Below are positions 43,919-53,873 of a DNA stretch of 64,000 nucleotides, piece after piece. The position numbers and the translations under genes are program-made. Where the stretch lies: positions 472,075-536,074 of the forward strand of contig NZ_LN876587.1 of assembly GCF_001282725.1 (NCBI RefSeq), given 5' to 3'. The notes under the pieces are model-generated. The model was not told the origin of the DNA. It saw nothing but the letters and a program-made list of their open reading frames with translations, and did no database searches. Position 1 is the first letter of the stretch. Each line of letters starts with the position of its first letter. This stretch comes from Inediibacterium massiliense (GTDB lineage: Bacteria; Bacillota; Clostridia; Peptostreptococcales; Thermotaleaceae).

Positions 43919-45205
43919 GTGCGCCTAGAGTTAGGAAAAATTAATATTTCAGATGTCCAGTTTGGAAGTACTACCAAAGTGGAAAATGAGACCCTATATG
44001 TGAATAAGGATGAGGTCATTAGTCTTGTGATGGAAGATGATCACATCAAACATGTAGAGGTAGAGCTGGCAAAACCAGGGGAAGAAACTAGGATTACTCC
44101 TGTAAAAGATGTTATTGAACCTAGAGTGAAGGTTTCAGGAGAAGGAGGGATATTTCCTGGTATTGTAAGTAAAGTGACTACAGTAGGTGGTGGCCGCACA
44201 CATGTATTAAAGGGAGCTGCAGTAGTTACCTGCGGTAAGATTGTAGGTTTTCAGGAAGGTATTATTGATATGAGTGGCCCTGGTGCAGAGTATACTCCGT
44301 TTTCAAAGCTTAACAATATTTGTTTAGTGATTGAACCTATCGATGAACTCAAACAACATGAATATGAAGCTGCTGTAAGAATGGCAGGATTAAAAGTAGC
44401 TTCATTAATAGGAAAGGCAGGAAAAGAAGTAGAACCTAATGAAATAGAAATTTATGAAACAAAACCATTATTAGAAAGTATCAAGGAATATCCTAATCTA
44501 CCTAAAGTGGGATATGTATATATGCTTCAAACACAAGGACTTTTGCATGATACGTATGTATACGGGGTAGATGCTAAAAAAATTGTTCCGACTATTCTTT
44601 ATCCAACAGAAATAATGGATGGAGCTATTCTTAGTGGTAATTGTGTATCAGCTTGTGACAAAAATACCTCTTATCACCATCAAAATAACCCTATTATCCA
44701 TGATTTATATGAAAGGCATGGAAAAGATATCAACTTTGTAGGTGTAATTATTACAAATGAAAATGTATATCTTGCGGATAAAGAGAGATCTTCTAATTGG
44801 ACTGCAAAACTTTGTAGATATCTTGGATTAGATGGAGTGATTGTATCTCAAGAAGGTTTTGGCAATCCAGATACAGATTTAATTATGAATTGTAAAAAAA
44901 TAGAATCTCAAGGAGTAAAAACTGTTATTGTTACAGATGAATATGCAGGAAGAGATGGTGCATCTCAATCTTTAGCAGATGCAGATCCTTTGGCTAATGC
45001 AGTTGTAACAGGTGGAAATGCGAATGAAATCATTGTACTCCCTCCTATGAAAAAAGTCATTGGAATGTTAGATTATGTAGATAAAATAGCTGGAGGCTTT
45101 GATGGAAGTTTAAGAGAAAATGGAAGTATTGAAGTAGAGCTTCAAGTGATTACAGGCGCTACAAATGAATTAGGATTTAACAAGTTATCTACTACAGAGT
45201 TTTAA
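43919..45205 (+). CDS. grdE: Glycine reductase component B proprotein (alpha and beta subunits)
   Basis: GrdE is made as a proprotein of 428 residues and self-cleaves to give two subunits, the second with an N-terminal pyruvoyl group that binds glycine as a Schiff base. The GTG at 43919 gives the family start [16 protein letters not shown] and good spacing to AAAGGGAGG. The GTG at 43910 overlaps the ribosome binding site. The cleavage cysteine is Cys242 in [20 protein letters not shown]. It acts with selenoprotein GrdB. Confidence 0.95.
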   Translation: MRLELGKINISDVQFGSTTKVENETLYVNKDEVISLVMEDDHIKHVEVELAKPGEETRITPVKDVIEPRVKVSGEGGIFPGIVSKVTTVGGGRTHVLKGAAVVTCGKIVGFQEGIIDMSGPGAEYTPFSKLNNICLVIEPIDELKQHEYEAAVRMAGLKVASLIGKAGKEVEPNEIEIYETKPLLESIKEYPNLPKVGYVYMLQTQGLLHDTYVYGVDAKKIVPTILYPTEIMDGAILSGNCVSACDKNTSYHHQNNPIIHDLYERHGKDINFVGVIITNENVYLADKERSSNWTAKLCRYLGLDGVIVSQEGFGNPDTDLIMNCKKIESQGVKTVIVTDEYAGRDGASQSLADADPLANAVVTGGNANEIIVLPPMKKVIGMLDYVDKIAGGFDGSLRENGSIEVELQVITGATNELGFNKLSTTEF

Positions 45206-45228
45206 TAAAAAAAGAAAGGATGGTAAAT

Positions 45229-45699
45229 ATGAGCATGTTTGATGGTAAAAAAGTTATTATCATCGGTGACAGAGATGGGATACCAGGACCTGCTATTGAA
45301 GAATGTCTAAAGGCAACAGAAGCAGAAGTGGTATTTTCTTCTACTGAATGTTTTGTCTGAACGGCTGCAGGGGCAATGGACCTAGAAAATCAAAATAGGG
45401 TAAAAAATATGACTGAAAAGTATGGTGCTGAAAATATCATCGTACTTTTAGGTGCAGCAGAAGCAGAAGCAGCAGGATTAGCTGCTGAAACTGTTACAAA
45501 TGGAGACCCTACTTTTGCAGGTTCATTGGCAGGAGTCCAGTTAGGACTCAGAGTATATCATGCAGTAGAGCCAGAGTTTAAAGAAGCAGTAGATGAAGAT
45601 GTATATGAAGAACAAATAGGAATGATGGAGATGGTTTTAGATGTAGAAGAGATCATTTCTGAAATGACATCTATTAGAGAACAATTTTGTAAATATTAA
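45229..45699 (+). CDS. grdA: Glycine/sarcosine/betaine reductase selenoprotein A (UGA-containing)
   Basis: This 156-residue selenoprotein carries the carboxymethyl group from protein B to protein C. The frame starts at ATG 45229 and crosses an in-frame TGA at 45358-45360, read as Sec44 in [16 protein letters not shown]. The upstream part [17 protein letters not shown] and downstream part [16 protein letters not shown] are both standard. Without recoding only the C-terminal fragment would be called. A ribosome binding site AAAGGATGG lies before the ATG. Confidence 0.96.
45358..45360 (+). other. Selenocysteine UGA codon in grdA
   Basis: TGA lies in frame at codon 44 of grdA, at the position of the conserved selenocysteine. 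The following GC-rich stretch (ACGGCTGCAGGGGCAATGG) is the expected place of the bacterial SECIS hairpin, though I have not folded it. Confidence 0.93.
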
Positions 45700-45733
45700 T
45701 CATTCCCGTTAAAAAGCTGAGAGGGGGGGAAAC

Positions 45734-47044
45734 ATGAGCAAAATTCGAGTTGTTCATTATATAAATCAATTCTTTGCAGGAATTGGTGGAGAAGAAAAAG
45801 CAGATCTAAAACCTGAGTTAAGAGAAGGGATAGTAGGACCAGGGATGGCTTTAAAGGCTGCATTTAAAGAAGAAGCAGAAATTGTGGCTACAGTTATTTG
45901 TGGAGACTCTTATTTTAATGAAAACCTAGAAGAAGCCAAAACTGTTGTTTTAGATATGGTAAAAAAATACAACCCAGATTTATTTATTGCAGGACCTGCT
46001 TTTAATGCAGGAAGATATGGAGTGGCTTGTGGAACAATTAGTAAAGCTGTACAAGAGAAATTAGGTATTCCTGTTGTAACGGCTATGTATCCTGAAAATC
46101 CAGGAGTAGATTTATTTAAAAAAGATGTTTATATCATAAAAACAGGAAATTCAGCTGCTACTATGAGAAAAGCTATTCCAGTTTTAGCAAAGCTTGCTTT
46201 AAAGTTAGGAAAGAACGAAGAAATTGGTTCACCTAGTGAAGAGGGATATATTTCTAGAGGTGTAAGAAAAAATCTTTTTAGAGAAGAAAGAGGATCGAAA
46301 CGTGCAGTAGATATGTTGATTCAAAAACTCAAAGGAGAAGAATTTGTCACAGAATATCCAATGCCAAACTTTGATCATGTGACACCAGGTAAAGCTGTTG
46401 ACGATGTTTCTAAAATAAAAATAGCAGTAGTTACTTCTGGTGGGATTGTTCCAAAAGGAAATCCAGACCATATTGAATCTTCAAGCGCATCCAAATATGG
46501 AAAATATTCTATTGAAGGATTTAATGACTTAACAGAACAAACTCATGAAACAGCTCATGGTGGATATGATCCTGTTTATGCCAATGCAGATGCAGATAGA
46601 GTACTTCCTGTAGATGTTTTAAGGGATCTAGAAAGAGAAGGAAGAATTGGAGAACTTCATAGATATTTCTATACTACTGTAGGAAATGGTACTTCTGTTG
46701 CCAATGCTAAAAAGTTTGCAGCAGAATATGCAAAAGAATTAATAGCAGATGGAGTAAAAGCTGTTATTCTCACATCTACCTGAGGTACCTGTACACGTTG
46801 CGGTGCAACAATGGTAAAAGAAATAGAAAGAACAGGTATTCCTGTAGTACACATGTGCACAGTTGTTCCAATTTCATTGACAGTTGGAGCCAACAGGATT
46901 GTACCTACTATTGCTATACCACATCCATTAGGAAATCCATCCTTAGACCCAACAGATGAGAAAAAATTAAGAAGAAAATTAATTGAAAAAGCATTAAAAG
47001 CATTAGAGACAGAAGTTGTGGATCAAACTGTTTTTGAAGATTAA
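45734..47044 (+). CDS. grdB: Glycine reductase component B selenoprotein (UGA-containing)
   Basis: This 436-residue gamma subunit of component B reductively cleaves the glycine Schiff base. The frame crosses TGA at 46781-46783 as residue 350, in TSTUGTCTRCGATM, a U-x-x-C redox motif. Upstream, VRVVHYINQFFAGIGGEEKA-like text (residues 4-22) and GPAFNAGRYGVACG are typical. It starts 34 bases after grdA. Standard calling would split it into 349- and 87-residue pieces. Confidence 0.96.
46781..46783 (+). other. Selenocysteine UGA codon in grdB
   Basis: TGA is in frame at codon 350, followed by GGTACCTGTACACGTTGCGG. The frame stays open and family-like for 87 codons beyond it. Confidence 0.93.
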
Positions 47045-47052
47045 TCATAAAA

Positions 47053-47075
47053 GCCAGCTGCATTTGGCAGCTGGC
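47053..47075 (+). repeat. GC-rich palindrome downstream of grdB
   Basis: GCCAGCTGC and GCAGCTGGC form a 9-bp stem just after the grdB stop. The GC content is far above the surrounding DNA, and there is no T tract. It may be a REP-like or mRNA-stability hairpin. Confidence 0.55.
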
Positions 47076-47088
47076 AGCTACTTGACTA

Positions 47089-47130
47089 AAAATAAATGGG
47101 TGGGTTTTCATCACCCATTTATTTAAGATT
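47089..47130 (+). terminator. Intra-operon terminator-like hairpin between grdB and grdC
   Basis: AAATAAATGGGTG / CACCCATTTATTT forms a 13-bp stem with a short loop, followed by AAGATTTTTT. It could partly terminate transcription so that grdC and grdD are made at lower level than the B and A components. Confidence 0.65.
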
Positions 47131-47150
47131 TTTTATCGCAATAATTATCA

Positions 47151-47221
47151 GAAATTTCAATATTTAAAAAGTGTAGTCTGTGGCTGCGAGCTGCTTTAGG
47201 TCTTGCGGCATATGAAATTTC
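47151..47221 (+). other. Structured leader before grdC
   Basis: GAAATTTCA at 47151 pairs with TGAAATTTC ending at 47221, bracketing a GC-richer interior with GCTGCGAGCTGC. The whole 71-base element ends 10 bases before the AGGAGG-type site of grdC. Its role is unknown to me. Confidence 0.4.
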
Positions 47222-47246
47222 CAAACTATATGGAGGTGTAGAAAAA

Positions 47247-48785
47247 ATGAGTTATGCAGTAATAAAAGGTGCTGGATATGCACTGATCCATACACCGGAT
47301 ATGATTGTACATAATGGAACAACTCAAACTACTGAGAGAATCACAAATCCTAATTCTGAATATCTAAAAGAATTAAAAAATCACATAAGAGACTATGAAG
47401 AAGTACTAAAATATCCTCCAAATCAAGTTTATATAGGAAATATGACACCTAGTGATTTAGCTACTTATGAAATGCCATGGTATGATAAAGAAGCTAAGAC
47501 AAATGAAAGATTTGGAAAATTCGGAGAAATAATGCCTCAGGATGAATTTATTGCTTTGATGAAAGTAGTAGATGCTTTTGATTTGGTAAAACTTGAAAAT
47601 CATTTTATGGAAGATATGAAGAAAAAACTTTCAAACCATCCTTTGTTTAAAGAGGATATTGGAAAATTAAAAGAGGGAGAAGCCATAGAAGAAATAGAAA
47701 AATATGTGAAAGAGCAACATGCAGAGGCCATTTATCATGAAGGGAAATTAGTAGGATGTGTAAAAAGGGCTCATGATGTAGATATCAATTTAACAAGTCA
47801 TATTTTATTTGAAAATTTAGTTGTGAAAGCATCTGGAGTATTAGCTTTTAAACATTTGATTGATAAAAATAATATTTCTATTGAAGATATAGATTATGTC
47901 ATTGAATGTTCAGAGGAAGCTTGTGGAGATATGAACCAAAGAGGAGGAGGAAACTTTGCAAAATCTATTGCAGAATGTTCAGGAGCTATTCATGCAACAG
48001 GGTCAGATACAAGAGGATTTTGTGCAGCGCCTACTCATGCTTTAATTTTAGCGTCTTCACTGGTAAAGGCAGGAACTTATGAAAATGTAGTGATTGTAGC
48101 TGGAGGAGCTACTGCAAAGCTTGGCATGAATGGAAAGGATCATGTAAAAAAAGGAATACCTATATTAGAAGATGTGGTTGGGGCATTTGCAATTTTAGTA
48201 AGTAAAAATGATGGAATTCATCCAATACTTCGTACAGATCTAGTGGGAAGACATACAGTAGGAACCGGTTCATCACCACAAGCTGTGATTACTTCTTTAG
48301 TTACGGCCCCATTAGATAAGGGAGGACTGAAAATAACAGACATAGATAAATATTCTGTAGAAATGCAAAATCCTGATATTACAAAACCAGCAGGAGCAGG
48401 AGATGTACCAGAAGCAAATTACAAGATGATAGGTGCATTAGGTGTAAAAAGAAAAGAATTAGATAGAAAAGACCTTTTATCCTTTGTAAAAAAACATGGG
48501 ATGGTTGGATGGGCTCCTACCCAAGGACATATTCCGTCTGGTGTTCCATATATTGGATTTGCTAAAGAAGATTTGACAAATGGAGAATTGAACAAAGTTA
48601 TGATTATAGGAAAAGGTAGTTTGTTTTTAGGTCGTATGACGAATTTATTTGATGGAGTATCTATTGTAATAGAAAGAAATAATGGAAAAGTAGAAGATGA
48701 TCATAAAGAAATATCAAAGGAACAAATTAAAAGTTTCATAGCAGAGGCTATGAGAGATTTTGCATCACATCTGCTTCAAGAATAG
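47247..48785 (+). CDS. grdC: Glycine reductase component C, beta subunit
   Basis: GrdC (512 residues) with GrdD makes protein C, which releases acetyl phosphate from the carboxymethyl-selenoprotein A intermediate. It resembles FabH/thiolase-type enzymes, with cysteine-containing stretches ECSEEACGDMNQRGGGN and SDTRGFCAAPTHAL. GGAGGTG precedes the ATG. It is separated from grdB by 202 bases that contain hairpins, and followed at once by grdD. Confidence 0.94.
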   Translation: MSYAVIKGAGYALIHTPDMIVHNGTTQTTERITNPNSEYLKELKNHIRDYEEVLKYPPNQVYIGNMTPSDLATYEMPWYDKEAKTNERFGKFGEIMPQDEFIALMKVVDAFDLVKLENHFMEDMKKKLSNHPLFKEDIGKLKEGEAIEEIEKYVKEQHAEAIYHEGKLVGCVKRAHDVDINLTSHILFENLVVKASGVLAFKHLIDKNNISIEDIDYVIECSEEACGDMNQRGGGNFAKSIAECSGAIHATGSDTRGFCAAPTHALILASSLVKAGTYENVVIVAGGATAKLGMNGKDHVKKGIPILEDVVGAFAILVSKNDGIHPILRTDLVGRHTVGTGSSPQAVITSLVTAPLDKGGLKITDIDKYSVEMQNPDITKPAGAGDVPEANYKMIGALGVKRKELDRKDLLSFVKKHGMVGWAPTQGHIPSGVPYIGFAKEDLTNGELNKVMIIGKGSLFLGRMTNLFDGVSIVIERNNGKVEDDHKEISKEQIKSFIAEAMRDFASHLLQE

Positions 48786-48797
48786 GAGGTGATGGGT

Positions 48798-49973
48798 TTG
48801 AATGAAAAACTATTAAAACAAATGATCGGAAAAACATTTTTAGAGATTGCAGAGTCTATAGAAACAGGAAAATTTGGTAAAAAAGTAAAAATAGGGATAA
48901 CTACTTTAGGTAGTGAGCATGGAATAAAAAATATGGTAAAAGGTGCAGAGTTAGCTAAAAAAGAAGAAAATATTGATGTTGTACTTATAGGACCAAAGGT
49001 GGACACTTCATTAGAAATCATAGAAGCAAAAACAGAAGAAGAAGCTCATAAAAGAATGGAAGAACTTTTAGACAATAAGTATATTCAAGGTTGTGTCACA
49101 ATGCACTACAATTTTCCTATAGGGGTTTCTACTGTTGGAAAGGTCATTACTCCTGGACTTGGAAAAGAAATGTATCTTGCAACTACTACAGGAACTTCGG
49201 CTACTCATAGAACAGAAGCTATGGTAAAAAATGCTCTTTATGGGATAATCACCGCAAAAGCCATGGGTATTTTAAAACCTACTGTGGGAATTTTAAATCT
49301 CGATGGAGGAAGACAAGTAGAAAGAGCATTAAAAGAATTAAATCATAATGGATATGAAATGTATTTTGCAGAGTCTATGCGCTTAGATGGTGGAGCAATT
49401 ATGAGAGGGAATGATTTATTATGTGGGAGTGCAGATGTGATGGTAACAGATACATTAACAGGAAATATTATGATGAAAGTATTTTCCTCTTATACAACAG
49501 GAGGAAGTTATGAAGCTTTAGGATATGGTTATGGACCTGGAATAGGAAAAGATTATGAAAGAGTAATTTTGATTCTATCAAGAGCATCGGGGGCTCCTGT
49601 AGTTTGTAATGCCATTCAATATGCATCCAAGCTTGCTCAAGGAAATCTAGTAAATATAGCAAAAGAAGAATTAGAAAAAGCAAAAAAGGCAAAATTAGAT
49701 GATATTTTAAAATCCTTTGTCAAAGAAAACAAAAAAGAAGATGAACAAGATATGAAAATACCCCAAAAAGAAGTAGTTACAGGCTCTATAGCAGGAATAG
49801 ATATTATGGATTTAGAGGATGCAGTAAAAGCTTTATGGAAAGCAGGAATTTATGCAGAGAGTGGAATGGGTTGTACAGGACCTATTGTATTGGTTCATGA
49901 AGAAAAGATAGAGTTTGCTACAAAAACTTTAGAAAAAGAAGGATTTGTTGCAAAAAGAGGAGATATTTGTTGA
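48798..49973 (+). CDS. grdD: Glycine reductase component C, alpha subunit
   Basis: GrdD is the PlsX-like acyltransferase subunit of protein C that yields acetyl phosphate. I favour the TTG at 48798 (eight bases after AGGAGG; 391 residues, MNEKLLKQMIGKTF) over the nearer ATG 48792 and GTG 48789. Family segments include TTLGSEHGIKN, TTTGTSATHRTEAMVKNALYG and the C-terminal SGMGCTGPIVLV with a conserved cysteine. It is the last gene of the operon. Confidence 0.93.
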   Translation: MNEKLLKQMIGKTFLEIAESIETGKFGKKVKIGITTLGSEHGIKNMVKGAELAKKEENIDVVLIGPKVDTSLEIIEAKTEEEAHKRMEELLDNKYIQGCVTMHYNFPIGVSTVGKVITPGLGKEMYLATTTGTSATHRTEAMVKNALYGIITAKAMGILKPTVGILNLDGGRQVERALKELNHNGYEMYFAESMRLDGGAIMRGNDLLCGSADVMVTDTLTGNIMMKVFSSYTTGGSYEALGYGYGPGIGKDYERVILILSRASGAPVVCNAIQYASKLAQGNLVNIAKEELEKAKKAKLDDILKSFVKENKKEDEQDMKIPQKEVVTGSIAGIDIMDLEDAVKALWKAGIYAESGMGCTGPIVLVHEEKIEFATKTLEKEGFVAKRGDIC

Positions 49974-49995
49974 AATACAGTTTGTGAACAGTTTA

Positions 49996-50025
49996 AAACT
50001 TCGGCATAGCCGAAGTTTATTTTGT
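49996..50025 (+). terminator. Terminator of the grd operon
   Basis: AAACTTCGGC / GCCGAAGTTT perfect stem with a very short loop, followed by TATTTTGT. It starts 22 bases after grdD. Confidence 0.75.
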
Positions 50026-50119
50026 ACATAATAACAAAAGATAGGAAAAGGGCAGGAATTTTAAATATTTTGAAGAATACTAATATTGTAAGAAATGAAA
50101 AAAAAGGGAGGGATTTATT

Positions 50120-51160
50120 GTGTTCAAAAAGGGGTGTGCCTTATTATTGGTGTTACTTTTAACAATGAGTTTATTTGTAGGTTGTGCAAATCAAGCTCCA
50201 CAGGAAGAAAAAGAACCTACAGATAAGCAAACAGAGGAAGCTTTAAAAATAGGAATGGTTACAGATGTAGGGGGAGTTCATGATAAAGCATTCAATCAAT
50301 CTGCTTGGGAAGGATTACAAAGAGCTGAAAAAGAATTGGGAATTGATGTAGGATATCAAGAATCTAAACAAGAGGCAGATTATGAGGATAATTTAGAAAG
50401 ATTGGTAGAACAAGAAAATAATTTGGTATGGGGTGTTGGCTATATTATGGCAAACCAAGTAAAAGAAGCAGCACTCAATTATCCTGACATAAAATTTGGT
50501 ATTATTGACAATACATATGATGAAATTCCAAAAAATTTACAACCTGTAATATTTAAAGACCAAGAGTCTTCATTTTTAGTAGGATATATTGCAGGTAAGA
50601 TGACAAAAACAAATAAAGTAGGTTTTATTGGAGGAGTAAAAGGTGATGTAATTGATCGATTCCAATATGGATATATGACAGGGGTAAAATATGCAAATCC
50701 TGATTGTGAAGTATTAACACAATATGCTGGGGCTTTTGATAAACCAGCAATAGGAAGAAGTATTGCAGAATCTATGTATGGAAATGGAGCAGATATTATT
50801 TTCCATGCATCAGGGGATACAGGAAATGGAATGATTGAAGTAGCTAAAGAAAAAAATAAATATGCTATTGGAGTAGATAGAGATCAAAATAAAGAAGCTC
50901 CAGATCATGTGATTACTTCTGCTATAAAAAGAGTAGACAATGCTATGTTTAATGTGGCTAAAGATTTAAAAGAAGGAAAATGGAGTGGAGGAGAAACCAC
51001 GGTTTATGGATTATCAGAAGGTGGCGTAGATATTGCTCCTACATCTGACAAACATGTTCCAAAAGAAATTTTAGATGAAGTAGAAAAATTAAAGCAAAAA
51101 ATTATAGATGGAGAAATAAAAATTCCTCAAAATGAAGAGGAATATAAAGCAATGAAATAG
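50120..51160 (+). CDS. BMP-family basic membrane lipoprotein, ABC importer binding protein
   Basis: This 346-residue extracellular lipoprotein has a signal peptide ending in FVGC, so Cys22 is lipidated. The mature protein has the BMP/PnrA (TmpC) pattern: GMVTDVGGVHDKAFNQSAWEGL, then GVGYIMANQVKEAA and VGFIGGVKGDVIDRFQYGY. The family binds purine nucleosides. It starts at GTG behind AAGGGAGG. With the following ATPase and two permeases it forms a nucleoside-type importer. Confidence 0.92.
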   Translation: MFKKGCALLLVLLLTMSLFVGCANQAPQEEKEPTDKQTEEALKIGMVTDVGGVHDKAFNQSAWEGLQRAEKELGIDVGYQESKQEADYEDNLERLVEQENNLVWGVGYIMANQVKEAALNYPDIKFGIIDNTYDEIPKNLQPVIFKDQESSFLVGYIAGKMTKTNKVGFIGGVKGDVIDRFQYGYMTGVKYANPDCEVLTQYAGAFDKPAIGRSIAESMYGNGADIIFHASGDTGNGMIEVAKEKNKYAIGVDRDQNKEAPDHVITSAIKRVDNAMFNVAKDLKEGKWSGGETTVYGLSEGGVDIAPTSDKHVPKEILDEVEKLKQKIIDGEIKIPQNEEEYKAMK

Positions 51161-51168
51161 TTTCATAG

Positions 51169-51195
51169 CCCAGAACTATAGTTCTGGGTTTATTC
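51169..51195 (+). terminator. Hairpin after the BMP lipoprotein gene
   Basis: CCCAGAAC / GTTCTGGG stem with a modest T tract. It may act as a partial terminator that keeps the binding protein in excess of the membrane components. Confidence 0.6.
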
Positions 51196-51261
51196 CTTAG
51201 AAGGTATAGATTTTTTAAAAAGAGTAGAGGACATAATAAATGATGAAAAGGAGGGTTCGAT

Positions 51262-52806
51262 TTGAATGACTCAAAAAGTCACATAGACTTAAAAGAAATA
51301 GTAATAGACATGAAAAAGATTACAAAGAAATTTGGAAATTTTGTTGCAAATGATTCTATTGATTTAAAAGTTCATAAAGGAGAAGTGCATGCTCTGTTAG
51401 GAGAAAATGGAGCAGGAAAATCAACACTTATGAACATATTATATGGCTTATACACACCTACAAGTGGAGAAATCTACATTAAAGGTGAAAAAGTAGATGT
51501 TAAAAATCCTAACGTGGCAATTCATCATGGAATAGGAATGGTACATCAACATTTTATGCTTATCAAACCTTTTACGGTAGCAGAAAATATTGTATTGGGA
51601 ATGGAACCTATTAATTCTTTTCATGAATTGGATATGAAAAAAGCTATTGAAGATGTAGAAAAAATTTCAAAGAGGTATGGATTGTATGTAGATCCAAGAG
51701 CAAAAATAGAAGATATTTCTGTAAGTATGCAGCAAAGGGTTGAAATTTTAAAGGCTTTATATAGAGGAGCAGAAATATTAATATTAGATGAACCTACAGC
51801 AGTCCTTACACCTCAAGAGATTAAAGAACTCATTCAAATTATGAGAAATTTAACGAAACAAGGAAAATCTATTATTTTAATTACGCATAAATTAAAAGAA
51901 ATAAAAGAATCTGCTGATTTTTGTACTATTATTAGAAGAGGCAAAAAAATAGATAGGGTAGAAGTATCTAAGACAGATGAAAATCAATTAGCAGCTATGA
52001 TGGTAGGGAGAGAAGTAAATTTTAAAGTATCTAAAGAAGAAAAAATACCTGGAAAAGTTATATTAGAAATTAAAGATCTAATCGTAGAAGACAATAGAGG
52101 TATTTCTACAGTAAATGGACTTAATTTATTCGTGCAAGCAGGAGAAGTTTTAGGAATTGCTGGAGTAGATGGGAACGGACAGACAGAACTTATAGAGACT
52201 ATTACAGGACTTAGAAAAGCAAAATTTGGACAGATTTTAATAGGAGATAAAGATATTACAAATAAAACACCAAGAGAAGTTTTTGAATCTGGAATTTCAA
52301 ATATTCCAGAAGATCGACAAAAACATGGATTGGTTCTTGATTTTACAGTTTATGAGAATATGATTTTAGAAAATTTCAGAAAAGAGCCTTTTTCAAGGGG
52401 AGTGAAATTACAAAAAGACAATATTATAAATTTTTCAAAAAAATTAATGGAAGAATTTGATATACGTCCAAGGAATGAAAAAAATTTAGCTCGTTCTTTA
52501 TCAGGAGGAAATCAACAAAAGGTAATTATTGCAAGAGAAGTAACCAATGATCCAGAACTTTTAATCGCAGTTCAACCTACAAGAGGTCTTGATGTAGGCG
52601 CTATAGAATTTGTCCACAAATCTTTAATAGATCAGAGAAATAAAAATAAAGCTGTACTTTTGGTTTCTTTCGAATTAGATGAAGTGATGAGTGTTTCAGA
52701 TAGAATTGCAGTAATTTACGAGGGAAAAATTGTAGGCATTGTAGATGCTAAAAGAACAAATGAGAATGAATTAGGATTGATGATGGCAGGAGGTGGGCAT
52801 AAGTGA
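51262..52806 (+). CDS. Nucleoside-type ABC importer ATPase (double domain)
   Basis: This 514-residue protein has two fused ATPase domains, as in RbsA/YufO. The first has Walker A GENGAGKST (47-55), SVSMQQRVEILKAL and ILDEPTAVLTPQE. The second has degenerate Walker A GVDGNGQTE and signature LSGGNQQKVIIARE. The TTG start is behind AGGAGGG. It powers the two permeases that follow. Confidence 0.93.
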   Translation: MNDSKSHIDLKEIVIDMKKITKKFGNFVANDSIDLKVHKGEVHALLGENGAGKSTLMNILYGLYTPTSGEIYIKGEKVDVKNPNVAIHHGIGMVHQHFMLIKPFTVAENIVLGMEPINSFHELDMKKAIEDVEKISKRYGLYVDPRAKIEDISVSMQQRVEILKALYRGAEILILDEPTAVLTPQEIKELIQIMRNLTKQGKSIILITHKLKEIKESADFCTIIRRGKKIDRVEVSKTDENQLAAMMVGREVNFKVSKEEKIPGKVILEIKDLIVEDNRGISTVNGLNLFVQAGEVLGIAGVDGNGQTELIETITGLRKAKFGQILIGDKDITNKTPREVFESGISNIPEDRQKHGLVLDFTVYENMILENFRKEPFSRGVKLQKDNIINFSKKLMEEFDIRPRNEKNLARSLSGGNQQKVIIAREVTNDPELLIAVQPTRGLDVGAIEFVHKSLIDQRNKNKAVLLVSFELDEVMSVSDRIAVIYEGKIVGIVDAKRTNENELGLMMAGGGHK

Positions 52807-53873
52807 AGAAAAAGATCATGAATGAAACTTTTATGTTTACTATTTTAGCCATTGTTATGGGACTTTTGGTAGGAGCTATTGTGATTTTAATCTCTGGATA
52901 CAACCCTATTGAAGCTTATGGGCTTATGATGAAAGGAATTTTTTCAAAATCTAAGTATATAGCAAGAACTATTATTCGAGCTACTCCATTAATTTTAACG
53001 GGTTTGTCTGTAGCTTTTGCCTTTCGAACAGGGCTTTTTAATATTGGAGCAGAAGGACAGTTTATTATAGGAGCATTAACGGCAGCTTTGTTAGGATACT
53101 TTATACATCTACCTATGATTTTTCATATTCCTATTGTATTTGTAGGTGCTATACTGATGGCTTCTATTTGGGGCGGGGTTGCAGGTTATCTTAAGGCAAA
53201 ATTTGGTGTACATGAGGTTATAGCAACTATTATGTTAAACTGGATTGCTCTTTATACGTCAAATTATATAGTGTCTTTAGAAAAAGTGAAAATGCCTGCA
53301 ACTGAATCTTCTTATAATATTTTAGAAACTGCGAGAATTAGTATAGATTGGTTTAAAGGAATCATAGGAGCATCTACGAAAGTAAACTTTGGAATTGTCA
53401 TTGCAGTATTGGCGGCTTTTGTTATTTATTATATATTGTTTCAAACTACTTTAGGATATGAATTGAGAGCTGTAGGTTACAATAAAGATGCAGCAGAATA
53501 TGGAGGAATTCATATCAAAAGAAATACGATTCTTTCTATGAGTATTGCAGGCGCTTTAGCAGGAGCTGCAGGAGCTGTTCATGTGATGGGAGTTTCTTAT
53601 CATGTATCTACATTAGCAGCTATGGAAGGATATGGGTTTAACGGCATAGCGGTTTCTCTTATTGGCAATAATTCTCCATTCGGAGTTGTTCTTTCATCAT
53701 TTTTATTTGGAGGTATTACTTATGGTGGATCAAATATGCAGCTTTTAGGAATACCTACAGAAGTAATTAATATTGTAATTGGATCTATTGTTTTCTTTGT
53801 TGCTACCTATAGAATATTTCAATTTGTTACTATATTTTTCAATCATAAAAAACCTCAAAAGGAGGATGAGTGA
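52803..53873 (+). CDS. Nucleoside-type ABC importer permease 1
   Basis: This 356-residue membrane protein of the BPD_transp_2 (YufP-like) type has about ten hydrophobic segments. LFNIGAEGQFIIGAL near residue 78 is the family mark. It starts at a GTG overlapping the ATPase stop and ends overlapping the second permease, so all three are coupled. Nucleoside substrate is inferred from the BMP lipoprotein. Confidence 0.9.
   Translation: MKKKIMNETFMFTILAIVMGLLVGAIVILISGYNPIEAYGLMMKGIFSKSKYIARTIIRATPLILTGLSVAFAFRTGLFNIGAEGQFIIGALTAALLGYFIHLPMIFHIPIVFVGAILMASIWGGVAGYLKAKFGVHEVIATIMLNWIALYTSNYIVSLEKVKMPATESSYNILETARISIDWFKGIIGASTKVNFGIVIAVLAAFVIYYILFQTTLGYELRAVGYNKDAAEYGGIHIKRNTILSMSIAGALAGAAGAVHVMGVSYHVSTLAAMEGYGFNGIAVSLIGNNSPFGVVLSSFLFGGITYGGSNMQLLGIPTEVINIVIGSIVFFVATYRIFQFVTIFFNHKKPQKEDE

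Noticed and set aside
45376-45699. Separate 107-residue gene after the first TGA
   Set aside because: It is the C-terminal part of grdA, joined through the selenocysteine UGA.
46811-47044. Separate 77-residue gene after grdB
   Set aside because: It is the C-terminal part of grdB beyond the UGA at 46781.
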